Shown: in pieces, positions 53,652-62,573 of the stretch
Position numbering within the stretch: the first letter of the stretch is position 1
Layout of the letters: the number at the start of each line of letters is the position of its first letter
Assembly: GCF_030063355.1 (NCBI RefSeq)
Contig: NZ_JASISZ010000006.1
Coordinates: forward strand, 1-64,000
DNA length: 64,000 nucleotides
DNA from: Streptomyces sp. PH10-H1
Lineage (GTDB): Bacteria > Actinomycetota > Actinomycetes > Streptomycetales > Streptomycetaceae
Reading direction: 5' to 3'
Position numbers and translations under genes: made by a program
The notes under the pieces: model-generated
Seen by the model: only the letters and a program-made list of their open reading frames with translations
Told to the model about the DNA's origin: nothing
Databases searched by the model: none

Positions 53652-55658
53652 GTGGATACGACCCTGCATGACCCCCTCGTCGGGCAGACGCTCGATGGCC
53701 GCTACCGGGTCGAGGCGCGGATCGCCGTCGGCGGTATGGCCACGGTCTACCGGGCCGTGGACACCCGCCTCGACCGGGTGCTCGCACTGAAGGTGATGCA
53801 CCCCGGGCTGGCGGCCGACGCCGGTTTCGTCGACCGGTTCATCCGCGAGGCGAAGGCGGTGGCCCGCCTCGCCCATCCGAATGTCGTCGGCGTGTACGAC
53901 CAGGGCTCGGACGGCACGTTCGTCTACCTGGCCATGGAGTACATCGCGGGCTGCACCCTGCGGGATGTGCTGCGGGAGCGCGGCGCCCTGCAGCCGCGTG
54001 CCGCGCTGGACATCCTGGAGCCGGTGCTGGCCGCGCTCGGCGCCGCGCACCGCGCCGGGCTGATCCACCGGGACGTGAAGCCGGAGAACGTCCTGATCGG
54101 CGACGACGGCCGGGTGAAGGTCGTCGACTTCGGCCTGGTGCGGGCGGTGGACACCAGCACCAGCGTGACGACCGGCTCGGTGCTGGGCACCGTCTCGTAC
54201 CTCGCGCCGGAGCAGATCGAGCACGGCACCGTCGACCAGCGCACGGACGTGTACGCCTGCGGCGTGCTGCTGTACGAGATGCTGACCGGCGGCAAGCCGC
54301 ACACCGGTGGCACGCCGATGCAGGTGATCTACCACGTGCTGAACGAGGACATCGCCGCGCCGTCGGACGCCGTCCCCGGGCTGGCGCCCGCGCTGGACGC
54401 GCTGGTCGGGCGGGCCGCCGCACGCGACCAGCGGCTGCGGCCCGCCGATGCCGTGGAGCTGCTCGCGCAGCTGCACACCGCCCGCCAGGCGCTGAGCGCG
54501 GAGCAGCTGGACCTGGTTCCGCCGCAGGCGCTGGGGCAGGAGCCGGAGGACGCCGTCCCGCCGGCCCATCAGCCGCACAGCCTGTCGAAGGACGCGTCGA
54601 ACAGCGACGGGGAACTCACCAGCGTCATCCCCAGGACCGACCCGCAGACCGACGTGCTCAACCGCACCAGCCGGCTGCAGCTTCCGCCTCCGGTCCCGTC
54701 GATGCCCGCGGGACCGGCGGGACGGGCGGGACCGGCGGGACCGGCCGGCCATGGGGCGGGTCACGGCGCCGGCCGTCGCGCGCCGCGCCGCGGCGTACTC
54801 GCGCTGGTCGTGGCGGTGCTGCTGGTCCTAGGTGTCGGGGCCGGCGTCTGGTACATCAGCGACGGGCAGTTCACCAAGGTCCCGGCCGTCCTGGCGCTGT
54901 CGCAGGCGGACGCGGAACGGAAGATCGACGATTCCGGGCTGCACGCGAAGATCTCCACCGGCTTCAGCCTCACCGTCCCCCGGGGAAAGGTGATCTCCAC
55001 CGATCCCGCCGCCGGGCAGCGCATCCGCAGCAATGCGGACGTCACGCTGACCATCTCCAAGGGACCGCAGGTCGTCCTGGTGCCCGATGTCGGGGGCAAG
55101 CCGCTGGCGACGGCGCAGCAGCTGCTCAAGGACGCGGCGCTGACGCCCGGCACGGTGACGCAGGACTTCAGCGAGGACGTGCCCAAGGGCGAGGTGATCT
55201 CCACGGACCCGAAGGCCGGTACGCAGCGTTCGCCGGACGCCGCCGTCTCGATCACCGTCAGCAAGGGCGTCCCGGTGGACGTGCCGGATGTGATCGGCGA
55301 TTCGGTCGCCGACGCCCAGCAGGCACTGCAGGACGCCGGGCTCACGGTCGTACTCGCTCCGGAGAAGGTCTTCTCGGACGTGGCCGACAAGGACAAGGTC
55401 GCCGTGCAGACGCCGGGCAAGGGCGCCAAGGCGGGTGAAGGCGACACCGTCACGATCACGCTGTCCAAGGGCCAGCAGCTCTTCGACGTACCGGATGTGA
55501 AGGGCAAGAGCTCGGGCGAGGCGAAGCAGCTCCTCAAGGGCGCGGGCTTCGACATCCGGGTGATGCACGCGTTCTTCGGCGACACCGTGTTCAGCCAGTC
55601 CCCGGACGGGGGCCAGCAGGCACCCAAGGGCGCCACGATCACCGTATGGGTGCGATGA
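53652..55658 (+). CDS. PASTA-domain Ser/Thr protein kinase (PknB type)
   Basis: 668 residues. Cytoplasmic kinase domain (~17-275): Gly loop AVGGMATVY, Lys47 (ALKVM), HRDVKPEN with Asp141, DFG at 159-161, GTVSYLAPEQ. Then a low-complexity juxtamembrane region, one membrane helix (~377-398) and four external PASTA repeats (400-668; FTKVPAV, VLVPDVGG, VDVPDVIG, LFDVPDVKG) that bind muropeptides or lipid II. Likely senses cell-wall state. GTG 53652 has TAGACT 8 nt upstream and no ribosome site: probable leaderless start. Confidence 0.95.
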   Translation: MDTTLHDPLVGQTLDGRYRVEARIAVGGMATVYRAVDTRLDRVLALKVMHPGLAADAGFVDRFIREAKAVARLAHPNVVGVYDQGSDGTFVYLAMEYIAGCTLRDVLRERGALQPRAALDILEPVLAALGAAHRAGLIHRDVKPENVLIGDDGRVKVVDFGLVRAVDTSTSVTTGSVLGTVSYLAPEQIEHGTVDQRTDVYACGVLLYEMLTGGKPHTGGTPMQVIYHVLNEDIAAPSDAVPGLAPALDALVGRAAARDQRLRPADAVELLAQLHTARQALSAEQLDLVPPQALGQEPEDAVPPAHQPHSLSKDASNSDGELTSVIPRTDPQTDVLNRTSRLQLPPPVPSMPAGPAGRAGPAGPAGHGAGHGAGRRAPRRGVLALVVAVLLVLGVGAGVWYISDGQFTKVPAVLALSQADAERKIDDSGLHAKISTGFSLTVPRGKVISTDPAAGQRIRSNADVTLTISKGPQVVLVPDVGGKPLATAQQLLKDAALTPGTVTQDFSEDVPKGEVISTDPKAGTQRSPDAAVSITVSKGVPVDVPDVIGDSVADAQQALQDAGLTVVLAPEKVFSDVADKDKVAVQTPGKGAKAGEGDTVTITLSKGQQLFDVPDVKGKSSGEAKQLLKGAGFDIRVMHAFFGDTVFSQSPDGGQQAPKGATITVWVR

Positions 55659-56584
55659 ACCCCGGTCCCGGCCCCGGTCCCGGCCCCGATGGCGGTCGCA
55701 ATCCCGCCCGCGATCCCGCCCGCAATCCGGTCGGCGGCCATGTGCCGGTGGCCGGCGGACTCGCGACCGTCGGGCTGTCGTACGCCGAGCGGATGGCGGC
55801 CGAGGCCGTCCAGGTCTTCGTGGCCAATCCGCGCGGCTGGGCGGCCCCGCCGGGTGATCCGCGGCAGGACGAGGAGTTCCGTGAGCGGCGCGCCGCCGGG
55901 GCGGTCCCGGCGTACGTCCATGCCCCGTACCTGATCAACTTCGGCTCGCACACCGAGGCCACCGCCGAGAGATCGGTGGATTCACTGCGGCACTCGCTGC
56001 GCCGCGGGCGGGCGATCGGCGCGAAGGGCGTCGTGGTCCACACCGGGTCCGCGACCGGCGGGCGGCCGCGGACCGAGGCGCTGGCGCAGGTACGCGCATA
56101 CCTGCTGCCACTGCTGGAGGAGCTGACCCACGAGGACGATCCGTGGCTGCTGCTGGAGCCGACCGCGGGCCAGGGCTCCTCGCTGTGCTCGCTGGCCGAG
56201 GATCTCGGACCGTACTTCGAGGCACTGGACCGCCATCCGCGGCTCGGGGTGTGCCTGGACACCTGCCACGCCTTCGCCGCCGGGCACGACACGGCCGCTC
56301 CGGGCGGTATGAAACTGCTGCTCGACGAGCTGGTCGGCACGGTCGGTGAGGGCCGGCTGAAGCTGATCCACGCCAATGATTCCAAGGATGTGGCGGGCGC
56401 CCGCAAGGACCGGCACGAGAACATCGGCGCCGGGCACATCGGCGCCGAGCCGTTCCGCGACCTGTTCACCCATACCGCCACCGAGGGCGTCCCGCTGATC
56501 ATCGAGACACCGGGCGGGCCGGAGGGCCATGCCGCGGACGTGGCCCTCCTCAAGGCGCTGCGCGACGGATCCCGGGTCGGCTGA
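55655..56584 (+). CDS. nfo: Deoxyribonuclease IV (AP endonuclease, Nfo family)
   Basis: Zinc-dependent AP endonuclease for base-excision repair, 309 residues, TIM barrel. Metal ligands appear in YVHAPYLINFGS, VVVHTGSATGG, LLLEPTAGQG, CLDTCHAFAAGHD, LIHANDSKDVAGARKDRHENIG and PLIIETPGGPEG. ATG 55655 overlaps the kinase stop (ATGA); ATG 55646 in frame is also possible. The first ~25 residues are Gly/Pro-rich low complexity. Confidence 0.93.
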   Translation: MNPGPGPGPGPDGGRNPARDPARNPVGGHVPVAGGLATVGLSYAERMAAEAVQVFVANPRGWAAPPGDPRQDEEFRERRAAGAVPAYVHAPYLINFGSHTEATAERSVDSLRHSLRRGRAIGAKGVVVHTGSATGGRPRTEALAQVRAYLLPLLEELTHEDDPWLLLEPTAGQGSSLCSLAEDLGPYFEALDRHPRLGVCLDTCHAFAAGHDTAAPGGMKLLLDELVGTVGEGRLKLIHANDSKDVAGARKDRHENIGAGHIGAEPFRDLFTHTATEGVPLIIETPGGPEGHAADVALLKALRDGSRVG

Positions 56585-56598
56585 AAAGCCTTACGGGA

Positions 56599-56615
56599 AT
56601 ACCCCCTGGGGGTAT
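56599..56615. promoter_or_regulatory. CsoR-type copper operator
   Basis: ATACCCCCTGGGGGTAT is a perfect palindrome (8+1+8) that matches the known CsoR operator form (ATACCCCC-GGGGGTAT). It overlaps or adjoins TATACG, a possible -10, and lies 51 bases before the DUF4396 start. Copper-loss-of-repression of that gene is inferred. Confidence 0.82.
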
Positions 56616-56666
56616 ACGGTTGGCTGCAGAGCAACCAACCGCCGGCTCCTGATGGGGTGGAACGTC

Positions 56667-57278
56667 ATGCAGCGCGACCAGACGACGCACGAAGAGCACA
56701 CGCACCACGAGCACGCGGACCACGAGGCGCACGCCGGGCACGCCGGGCACGCGGCCGACCAGGACCACAGCGCGCACGCCGGGCACTCGGAGCACTCGGA
56801 GCACTCAGGGCACGACGGGCACTCAGACCACTCCGCCCACGGTCCCGCGAGCTGGCGCATGGCGGCGATGGCCACCATCCACTGCCTCACCGGCTGCGCC
56901 ATCGGCGAGGTCCTCGGCATGCTGATAGGCACCGCGCTCGGCTGGAACAACGCGCAGACGATGATCCTGGCCATCGTGCTGGCCTTCGTCTTCGGCTACT
57001 CGCTCACCATGCGCGGCGTGCTGCGCGCCGGACTGGATCTGCGGGCCGCGTTCCGCGTCGCCCTCGCCGCCGACACCGTCTCCATCATCCTCATGGAGCT
57101 GGCCGACAACGGCACGATCCTCGTCTTCCCGGGTGCCATGGACGCGACCCTCTCGGACGCGCTCTTCTGGGTGAGCCTCGCGCTGTCCTTCGTCGTCGCC
57201 TTCGTCGTGACCACGCCCGTCAACAAGTGGCTGATCGGCCGCGGCAAGGGCCACGCCGTCGTCCACGCGTTCCACTGA
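56667..57278 (+). CDS. His-rich DUF4396 membrane protein
   Basis: 203 residues. The first ~55 hold many His in H-x-x-H and HxEH arrays (THEEHTHHEHADHEAHAGH), a likely Cu/Zn-binding segment; then four hydrophobic segments (~63-200) with GCAIGEVLGM and NKWLIGRGKGH, the DUF4396 domain. Behind a CsoR-like box, so a copper-response role (binding, sensing or transport) is likely but unproved. ATG 56667 has GGGGTGG upstream; ATG 56652 is an alternative. Confidence 0.86.
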   Translation: MQRDQTTHEEHTHHEHADHEAHAGHAGHAADQDHSAHAGHSEHSEHSGHDGHSDHSAHGPASWRMAAMATIHCLTGCAIGEVLGMLIGTALGWNNAQTMILAIVLAFVFGYSLTMRGVLRAGLDLRAAFRVALAADTVSIILMELADNGTILVFPGAMDATLSDALFWVSLALSFVVAFVVTTPVNKWLIGRGKGHAVVHAFH

Positions 57279-57340
57279 CCACGCCAGAGAAGCAAACCGG
57301 ACAGACCACGCCGGAGGGCCGGTCACGTCACGTCAGGCGG

Positions 57341-57955
57341 TCACAGCTCCGGGCCGTCCCCGGGCTCCTCCTGGTAGGAGTAGCGCTGCTCCGACCAGGG
57401 GTCGCCGACGTTGTGATAGCCGCGCTCCTCCCAGAAGCCGCGGCGGTCGGCGGTCATGTACTCCACGCCCCTGACCCACTTGGGGCCCTTCCAGGCGTAC
57501 AGATGGGGGACCACCAGCCGGGCCGGGAAACCGTGTTCGGCGGTGAGCGGTTCACCGCCCTTGTGGGTGGCGAATATCGACTTGTCGTCGGCGAAGTCCT
57601 CGATCCGGAGATTCGAGCTGAAGCCGTACTCGGCCCACACCATCGCATGGGTGACCCCGGGTGCCGGGGGCGCGAGCCGCAATATCGTGGCGGCGGCGAC
57701 GCCGCCCCACTCCATGCCGACCATGCTGAACTTCGTCACGCAGTGGAAGTCCGCCTTCACGATGGAGTACGGCAGCGCCGCGAACTCCTCGTGGTTCCAG
57801 CAGTGCTTGTCCCCGTCGGCCGTGGCCCCGAAGACCCGGAACTCCCACCGGTCCGGCTTGAACCGCGGTACGGGTCCGTAGTGCGTGACCGGCCAGCCCC
57901 GCTGTAGCCGCTGCCCCGGGGGAAGCTCACCCTCGCGGCTTTCGGACTGACCCAT
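57341..57955 (-). CDS. Molybdopterin-dependent oxidoreductase, sulfite-oxidase fold
   Basis: 204 residues, cytoplasmic (no signal or twin-arginine motif seen). HCVTKFSMVGMEWGGV carries Cys72, the expected molybdenum ligand; EYGFSSNLRIEDF, GGEPLTAEHGFPARLVVPHLYAWKGPKWV (core EHGFPARLVVPHLY) are family parts. Lacks the dimerisation domain of full sulfite oxidases. Substrate unknown. Start ATG 57955 with GGAG close upstream. Confidence 0.88.
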   Translation of the reverse strand: MGQSESREGELPPGQRLQRGWPVTHYGPVPRFKPDRWEFRVFGATADGDKHCWNHEEFAALPYSIVKADFHCVTKFSMVGMEWGGVAAATILRLAPPAPGVTHAMVWAEYGFSSNLRIEDFADDKSIFATHKGGEPLTAEHGFPARLVVPHLYAWKGPKWVRGVEYMTADRRGFWEERGYHNVGDPWSEQRYSYQEEPGDGPEL

Positions 57956-58116
57956 GGCTCCATGGTGACAGACCGGACGCAGTGCTTCTGACCGGGCTGC
58001 GCCCGATTCGGGGAGCGGCGTCGGCACAGGACGTAAGCGTGCACTTACTGGATCAGCCCCGCTCCCAGTGCAAGGATGCGCGCATCTTGTCGATCCGTTG
58101 AAAGGACGGCGTTGCC

Positions 58117-58596
58117 ATGCAGGGCGACCCCGAGGTCATCGAGTTCTTGAACGAGCAGCTGACCGCGGAGCTGACCGCGATCAACCAGTACTTCCTGCAC
58201 GCGAAGATGCAGGAGAACTTCGGTTGGACGAAGCTCGCGAAATACACCCGCTCGGAGTCCTTCGATGAGATGAAGCACGCGGAGCTCCTGACCGACCGCA
58301 TCCTCTTCCTCGACGGCCTGCCCAACTACCAGCGGCTGTTCCATGTCCGGGTGGGCCAGACGGTCACCGAGATGTTCCAGGCCGACCGCCAGGTGGAGGT
58401 CGAGGCGATCGACCGCCTCAAGCGCGGTATCGAGGTCATGCGGACCAAGGGCGACATCACCTCGGCGAACATCTTCGAGTCGATCCTCGCGGACGAGGAA
58501 CACCACATCGACTATCTCGACACGCAGCTCGAGCTGGTCGAGAAGCTGGGCGAGCCGCTCTACATCGCGCAGCTCATCGAGCAGCCGGACGCCTGA
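58117..58596 (+). CDS. bfr: Bacterioferritin
   Basis: 24-mer haem-containing iron store, 159 residues. Ferroxidase ligands Glu18, Glu51, His54, Glu94, Glu127 and His130 and the haem Met52 (FDEMKHAELL) are in place. Gene pair with bfd, which is convergent 36 bp away. A palindrome GATGCGCGCATC lies at 58075-58086 in the upstream region; its role is unknown. Confidence 0.95.
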   Translation: MQGDPEVIEFLNEQLTAELTAINQYFLHAKMQENFGWTKLAKYTRSESFDEMKHAELLTDRILFLDGLPNYQRLFHVRVGQTVTEMFQADRQVEVEAIDRLKRGIEVMRTKGDITSANIFESILADEEHHIDYLDTQLELVEKLGEPLYIAQLIEQPDA

Positions 58597-58632
58597 CCGG
58601 CTGAGGGACCGGCTCCCGGCGCCGACGGAGGT

Positions 58633-58869
58633 TCAGGCCGCTTCGGCCATCGGTTCTTCCGCAGCAGCTGCCTGGGCCACGACGGCCTTCGGGGCGATGG
58701 TCCCGGAACGGCCGAGCAAGGCCTGTATGCGCTTGACGCACGAGCCGCAGTCGGTGCCGGCCTTGCAGGCCGACGCCATCTTGCGGGGGCTGCAGGCGCC
58801 GGAATCCGCGTGCTGCTTGACCTGCTGCTCGGTGATGCCGAAGCAAGAGCAGACGTACACGCGGTTCAC
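58633..58869 (-). CDS. bfd: Bacterioferritin-associated ferredoxin
   Basis: 78 residues, [2Fe-2S] protein of the BFD type. Cluster ligands Cys7 and Cys9 (YVCSC) and Cys41, Cys44 (DCGSC) are present. Bfd gives electrons to bacterioferritin to release iron. GTG 58869 start; the iron box lies ~20 bases upstream. Confidence 0.92.
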   Translation of the reverse strand: MNRVYVCSCFGITEQQVKQHADSGACSPRKMASACKAGTDCGSCVKRIQALLGRSGTIAPKAVVAQAAAAEEPMAEAA

Positions 58870-58888
58870 CCCTCTCGGGCGCCTGGGC

Positions 58889-58907
58889 TGAGGTTACCCT
58901 TACCTTA
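58889..58907 (-). promoter_or_regulatory. Iron box (DmdR1/IdeR type) upstream of bfd
   Basis: TAAGGTAAGGGTAACCTCA on the minus strand matches the DtxR/IdeR box consensus TTAGGTTAGGCTAACCTAA at 15 of 19 positions. It lies 20 bases before the bfd start, so iron-loaded regulator would repress bfd. Confidence 0.75.
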
Positions 58908-59017
58908 CCCGGCACTTCCGGTGGTGAAAAGCGGTGAGGGGCACGGATCCATGTGATCCGTGCCCCTTCTTCGCGCTGCCGGCTTCGCGCTGCCCGGAGC
59001 CGCCTCCCGGGCCGGGC

Positions 59018-60367
59018 CTACTGGCCCCGGTACATCTCCGCGACCAGGAACGCCAGGTCCAGCGACTGGCTGCGGTTGAGCCGCGGGTCGCAGGCCGTCT
59101 CGTAGCGCTGGTGGAGGTCATCGACGAAGATCTCGTCGCCGCCGCCCACGCACTCGGTCACATCGTCGCCGGTCAGCTCCACATGGATGCCGCCCGGGTG
59201 GGTCCCCAGGCCCTTGTGGACCTCGAAGAAGCCCTTGACCTCGTCGAGCACATCGTCGAAGCGCCGGGTCTTGTGGCCGGATGCCGCCTCGAAGGTGTTG
59301 CCGTGCATCGGGTCGGTCACCCACGCCACCTGCGCGCCCGAGGCCGTGACCTTCTCGACCAGCGTCGGGAGCTTGTCGCGGACCTTGTCCGCGCCCATGC
59401 GCACGATGAACGTCAGCCGGCCCGGCTCACGCTCCGGGTCGAGCCGGTCGATGTACGTCAGCGCCTCTTCGGGCGTCGTCGTCGGGCCGAGCTTGATGCC
59501 GATCGGGTTGCGGATCTTCGACGCGAACTCGATGTGCGCACCGTCGAGCTGCCGGGTGCGCTCGCCGATCCACACCATGTGGCCCGACGTGTCGTACAGC
59601 GAGCCGGTCCGCGAGTCGACGCGGGTCAGCGAGGACTCGTAGTCGAGCAGCAGCGCCTCGTGCGAGGCGTAGAACTCCACGGTCCTGAACTCGGCGGGGT
59701 CGGTCCCGCACGCCGCCATGAAGTTCAGCGCGTTGTCGATCTCGCGGGCCAGCGCCTCGTAGCGTTGTCCCGACGGCGAGGACTTCACGAAATCCTGGTT
59801 CCAGGCGTGCACCTGGCGCAGGTCCGCGTAACCACCGGTGGTGAAGGCGCGCACCAGATTGAGCGTCGAGGCGGACGCGTTGTACATCCGCTTCAGCCGC
59901 TCGGGGTCCGGGATCCGCTCCTTCTCGGTGAAGGCGAAGCCGTTGACGGAGTCACCGCGGTACGTCGGCAGGGTGATGCCGTCGCGGGTCTCGGTCGGCT
60001 TGGAGCGCGGCTTGGAGTACTGGCCCGCGATCCGGCCCACCTTCACGACCGGCACGGACGCGGCGTACGTCAGTACCGCGCCCATCTGCAGGAGCGTCTT
60101 GAGCTTGTTGCGGATCTGGTCCGCGGACACGGCGTCGAAGGCCTCGGCGCAGTCGCCGCCCTGCAGGAGGAACGCCTCGCCACGGGCGACGGCCCCCAAA
60201 CGGGTACGCAGCTGATCGCACTCGCCGGCGAAGACGAGAGGCGGATACGACTCGAGCTCCGCGAGCACATCGCGCAACGCCTCGGAGTCGGGGTACTCGG
60301 GCTGCTGCGCCGCGGGAAGGGAGCGCCAGGTGTTTCCACCGGCTGTGGGGTTAGCGTTCACGGTCAC
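59018..60367 (-). CDS. aroH: Class II 3-deoxy-7-phosphoheptulonate synthase (DAHP synthase)
   Basis: First step of the shikimate pathway (PEP + erythrose-4-P). 449 residues, plant-type class II. LLQGGDCAEAF, KPRSKPTETRDG, GFAFTEKERIPD and DPMHGNTFEA are signature stretches. GTG 60367 (VTVNANPTAGGN) has TAGTGT (60375-60380) 7 nt upstream and no ribosome site, so leaderless. Divergent from the trp leader and TrpEG. Confidence 0.95.
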   Translation of the reverse strand: MTVNANPTAGGNTWRSLPAAQQPEYPDSEALRDVLAELESYPPLVFAGECDQLRTRLGAVARGEAFLLQGGDCAEAFDAVSADQIRNKLKTLLQMGAVLTYAASVPVVKVGRIAGQYSKPRSKPTETRDGITLPTYRGDSVNGFAFTEKERIPDPERLKRMYNASASTLNLVRAFTTGGYADLRQVHAWNQDFVKSSPSGQRYEALAREIDNALNFMAACGTDPAEFRTVEFYASHEALLLDYESSLTRVDSRTGSLYDTSGHMVWIGERTRQLDGAHIEFASKIRNPIGIKLGPTTTPEEALTYIDRLDPEREPGRLTFIVRMGADKVRDKLPTLVEKVTASGAQVAWVTDPMHGNTFEAASGHKTRRFDDVLDEVKGFFEVHKGLGTHPGGIHVELTGDDVTECVGGGDEIFVDDLHQRYETACDPRLNRSQSLDLAFLVAEMYRGQ

Positions 60368-60452
60368 ACGGACCACACTACGGGGTGACGTCGCGCGGCT
60401 TCCGACGCCGCCCAGTGGATGAGACGAGCCCCACTGCTCGGCCGCTCTGCGC

Positions 60453-60458
60453 TAGGGT
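60453..60458 (+). promoter_or_regulatory. -10 box of the trp leader transcript
   Basis: TAGGGT, 7 nt before the ATG of the leader peptide, so the leader mRNA would start at or near its ATG (leaderless). Confidence 0.55.
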
Positions 60459-60465
60459 TCCGGGC

Positions 60466-60537
60466 ATGTTCGCGCAACAGCACACCAACTGGTGGTGGCC
60501 CGCTCAACCGGCGGCCCACCTCATCGCGCGTACATAA
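60466..60537 (+). CDS. trpL: trp leader peptide TrpL (attenuation)
   Basis: 23-codon frame ATG to TAA with three consecutive Trp codons (60490-60498, HTNWWWPAQ). It is followed by a hairpin at 60549-60573 and the anthranilate synthase gene. This is the classical attenuator: with scarce charged Trp-tRNA the ribosome stalls at the Trp codons and the terminator does not form. Published for Streptomyces trpE. The leader mRNA seems to begin at the ATG itself, so it has no ribosome site. Confidence 0.9.
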   Translation: MFAQQHTNWWWPAQPAAHLIART

Positions 60538-60548
60538 CGACTCACCGC

Positions 60549-60573
60549 GAAGGCCGCCCACGGGGCGGCCTTC
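60549..60573 (+). terminator. trp attenuator hairpin
   Basis: GAAGGCCGCCC-3 nt-GGGCGGCCTTC (11-bp perfect stem) followed by TCTGTTT. Between trpL and the TrpEG gene. Confidence 0.85.
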
Positions 60574-60623
60574 TCTGTTTCCCGGCCGCTCCCTCCGTTG
60601 TTCGTCCACCGGAAGGACCCGCC

Positions 60624-62573
60624 GTGCACACCGCTTCAGGCACCGAAGCCACCGCAGCCGCCGCCCTCGTCGAGCGGCTGCTCTCCCCCGGCTGCCCACC
60701 GTTCGCCCTGCTCCACCGCCGTACGCCGGGCCACGGCACCGACCTCGTGGACGTTCTCCTCGGGCCGGTCACCGAGGCCGGGCGGCTGACCGACATCGCG
60801 CTGCCGGCCGGGGTGCCCGGGGAAGGCCCGGTGCTGGACGCGCTCGCACTGGTGCCGTTCCGGCAGATCCGCGAGCGCGGCTTCGACGTACGGGACGACG
60901 GGACGCCGCTGGCCGTACTGCGGCCCGAGGAGAGCTACGAGCTGCCGCTCGCGGAGGTCCTCGCCGCGCTCCCGGACCTGGAGGTGACGGTCGACGACGG
61001 CGCGTTCGACGTGGACGACGACACCTACGCGGGAATCGTCGAGCGGGTGATCGAGGACGAGATCGGCCGCGGCGAGGGCGCCAACTTCGTGATCCGCCGG
61101 ACCTTCACGGGACAGATCGCGGGCTACGGCCCGCAGTCCGCGCTGGCGCTGTTCCGGAAGCTGCTCAGCGGTGAGCGCGGCGCGTACTGGACGTATGTGG
61201 TGCACACGCCGGACCGGACGCTGGTGGGCGCGAGCCCCGAGGTGCATGTGCGGATGTCGGGCGGGACCGTCGTGATGAACCCGATCAGCGGGACGTACCG
61301 CTACCCCGCCACCGGGCCGGACTCCGAGGGGCTGCTGGCCTTCCTCCACGACGCCAAGGAGGTGGAGGAACTGACGATGGTGGTCGACGAGGAACTCAAG
61401 ATGATGTGCACCGTCGGCGACCTCGGCGGAGTGGTGGTCGGGCCCCGGCTCAAGGAGATGGCCCACCTCGCGCACACCGAGTACGAGCTGCGCGGCCGCT
61501 CCACCATGGATGTACGGGACGTGCTGCGCGAGACGATGTTCGCGGCGACCGTCACCGGCTCGCCGGTACAGAACGCCTGCCGGGTGATCGAGCGGCACGA
61601 ACCGGGGGGCCGCGGCTACTACGCCGGCGCGCTGGCACTGATCGGCCGGGACGCGGCCCGGACACAGACGCTGGACTCCCCGATCCTGATCAGGACCGCG
61701 GACATCGACCCGGGCGGGCAGCTGAAGGTGCCGGTCGGCGCGACGCTGGTACGGCACTCCGACCCGCGCGCCGAGGTCGCCGAGACCCACGCCAAGGCCG
61801 CGGGGGTGCTGACCGCCCTCGGCGTACGGCCGGCCCCGGCGCACCGCCCCGCGCCCGCGTTCCGGCTGGCCGACGACATCAGGGTGCGGGCGGCGCTGGA
61901 CGCGCGGCGGGCCGGCCTGGCGCCGTTCTGGCTGCGGATGCAGGTGGAGATCGACCAGCCGCCCAGGACCGGGCTGTCCGCGCACGCGCTGGTGATCGAC
62001 GCCGAGGACACCTTCACCGCGATGCTGGCGCACGTGCTGCGGTCGTCGGGCCTCGATGTCACCGTGCGGCGCTACGACGAGCCGGGGCTGCGGGAGGCCG
62101 CGCTGACCCACGGCGGGCCGGTCGTGCTCGGCCCGGGTCCCGGCGATCCGGCCGACGCCGGCGACCCGAAGATGCGCTTCCTGCGCGCCCTCACCGCCGA
62201 CCTGGTCAGGGAGCACCGGCAGGGGCTGCTCGGTGTCTGCCTGGGCCATGAGCTGCTCGCGGTGGAGCTGGGCCTGGACATCGTGCGCAAGGACGTCCCC
62301 TTCCAGGGCGCCCAGGAGCACATCGACTTCTTCGGCCGCCCCGAGACCGTCGGCTTCTACAACACCTTCACCGCGCGCTGCGACGACGCCACCGCCGAGG
62401 AGCTGGCCAGCCACCGGGTCGAACTGAGCCGCGACCCGGCCACCGGCGACGTCCACGCGATGCGCGGCCCTGGCTTCGCCGGCGTCCAGTTCCACCCCGA
62501 GTCGGTGCTCAGCCTGAACGGCGTCTCGATCGCGGCCGAGTTGCTGGCCGCCGTCCTCACGCCGTCTCGCTGA
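60624..62573 (+). CDS. trpE: Bifunctional anthranilate synthase TrpE-TrpG (TrpEG)
   Basis: Makes anthranilate from chorismate and glutamine. 649 residues, TrpE and TrpG fused. TrpE part (~1-420): NPISGTYRY, ELTMVVDEE, SPEVHVRMSGG and TVTGSPVQNA. TrpG part (~450-640): Cys539 in GVCLGHE and HPES with His624/Glu626. Feedback-site residues cannot be judged. GTG 60624 has GGAAGGA at 6 nt. Similar fused enzymes occur in phenazine pathways, but the trp leader here points to tryptophan synthesis. Confidence 0.95.
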   Translation: MHTASGTEATAAAALVERLLSPGCPPFALLHRRTPGHGTDLVDVLLGPVTEAGRLTDIALPAGVPGEGPVLDALALVPFRQIRERGFDVRDDGTPLAVLRPEESYELPLAEVLAALPDLEVTVDDGAFDVDDDTYAGIVERVIEDEIGRGEGANFVIRRTFTGQIAGYGPQSALALFRKLLSGERGAYWTYVVHTPDRTLVGASPEVHVRMSGGTVVMNPISGTYRYPATGPDSEGLLAFLHDAKEVEELTMVVDEELKMMCTVGDLGGVVVGPRLKEMAHLAHTEYELRGRSTMDVRDVLRETMFAATVTGSPVQNACRVIERHEPGGRGYYAGALALIGRDAARTQTLDSPILIRTADIDPGGQLKVPVGATLVRHSDPRAEVAETHAKAAGVLTALGVRPAPAHRPAPAFRLADDIRVRAALDARRAGLAPFWLRMQVEIDQPPRTGLSAHALVIDAEDTFTAMLAHVLRSSGLDVTVRRYDEPGLREAALTHGGPVVLGPGPGDPADAGDPKMRFLRALTADLVREHRQGLLGVCLGHELLAVELGLDIVRKDVPFQGAQEHIDFFGRPETVGFYNTFTARCDDATAEELASHRVELSRDPATGDVHAMRGPGFAGVQFHPESVLSLNGVSIAAELLAAVLTPSR

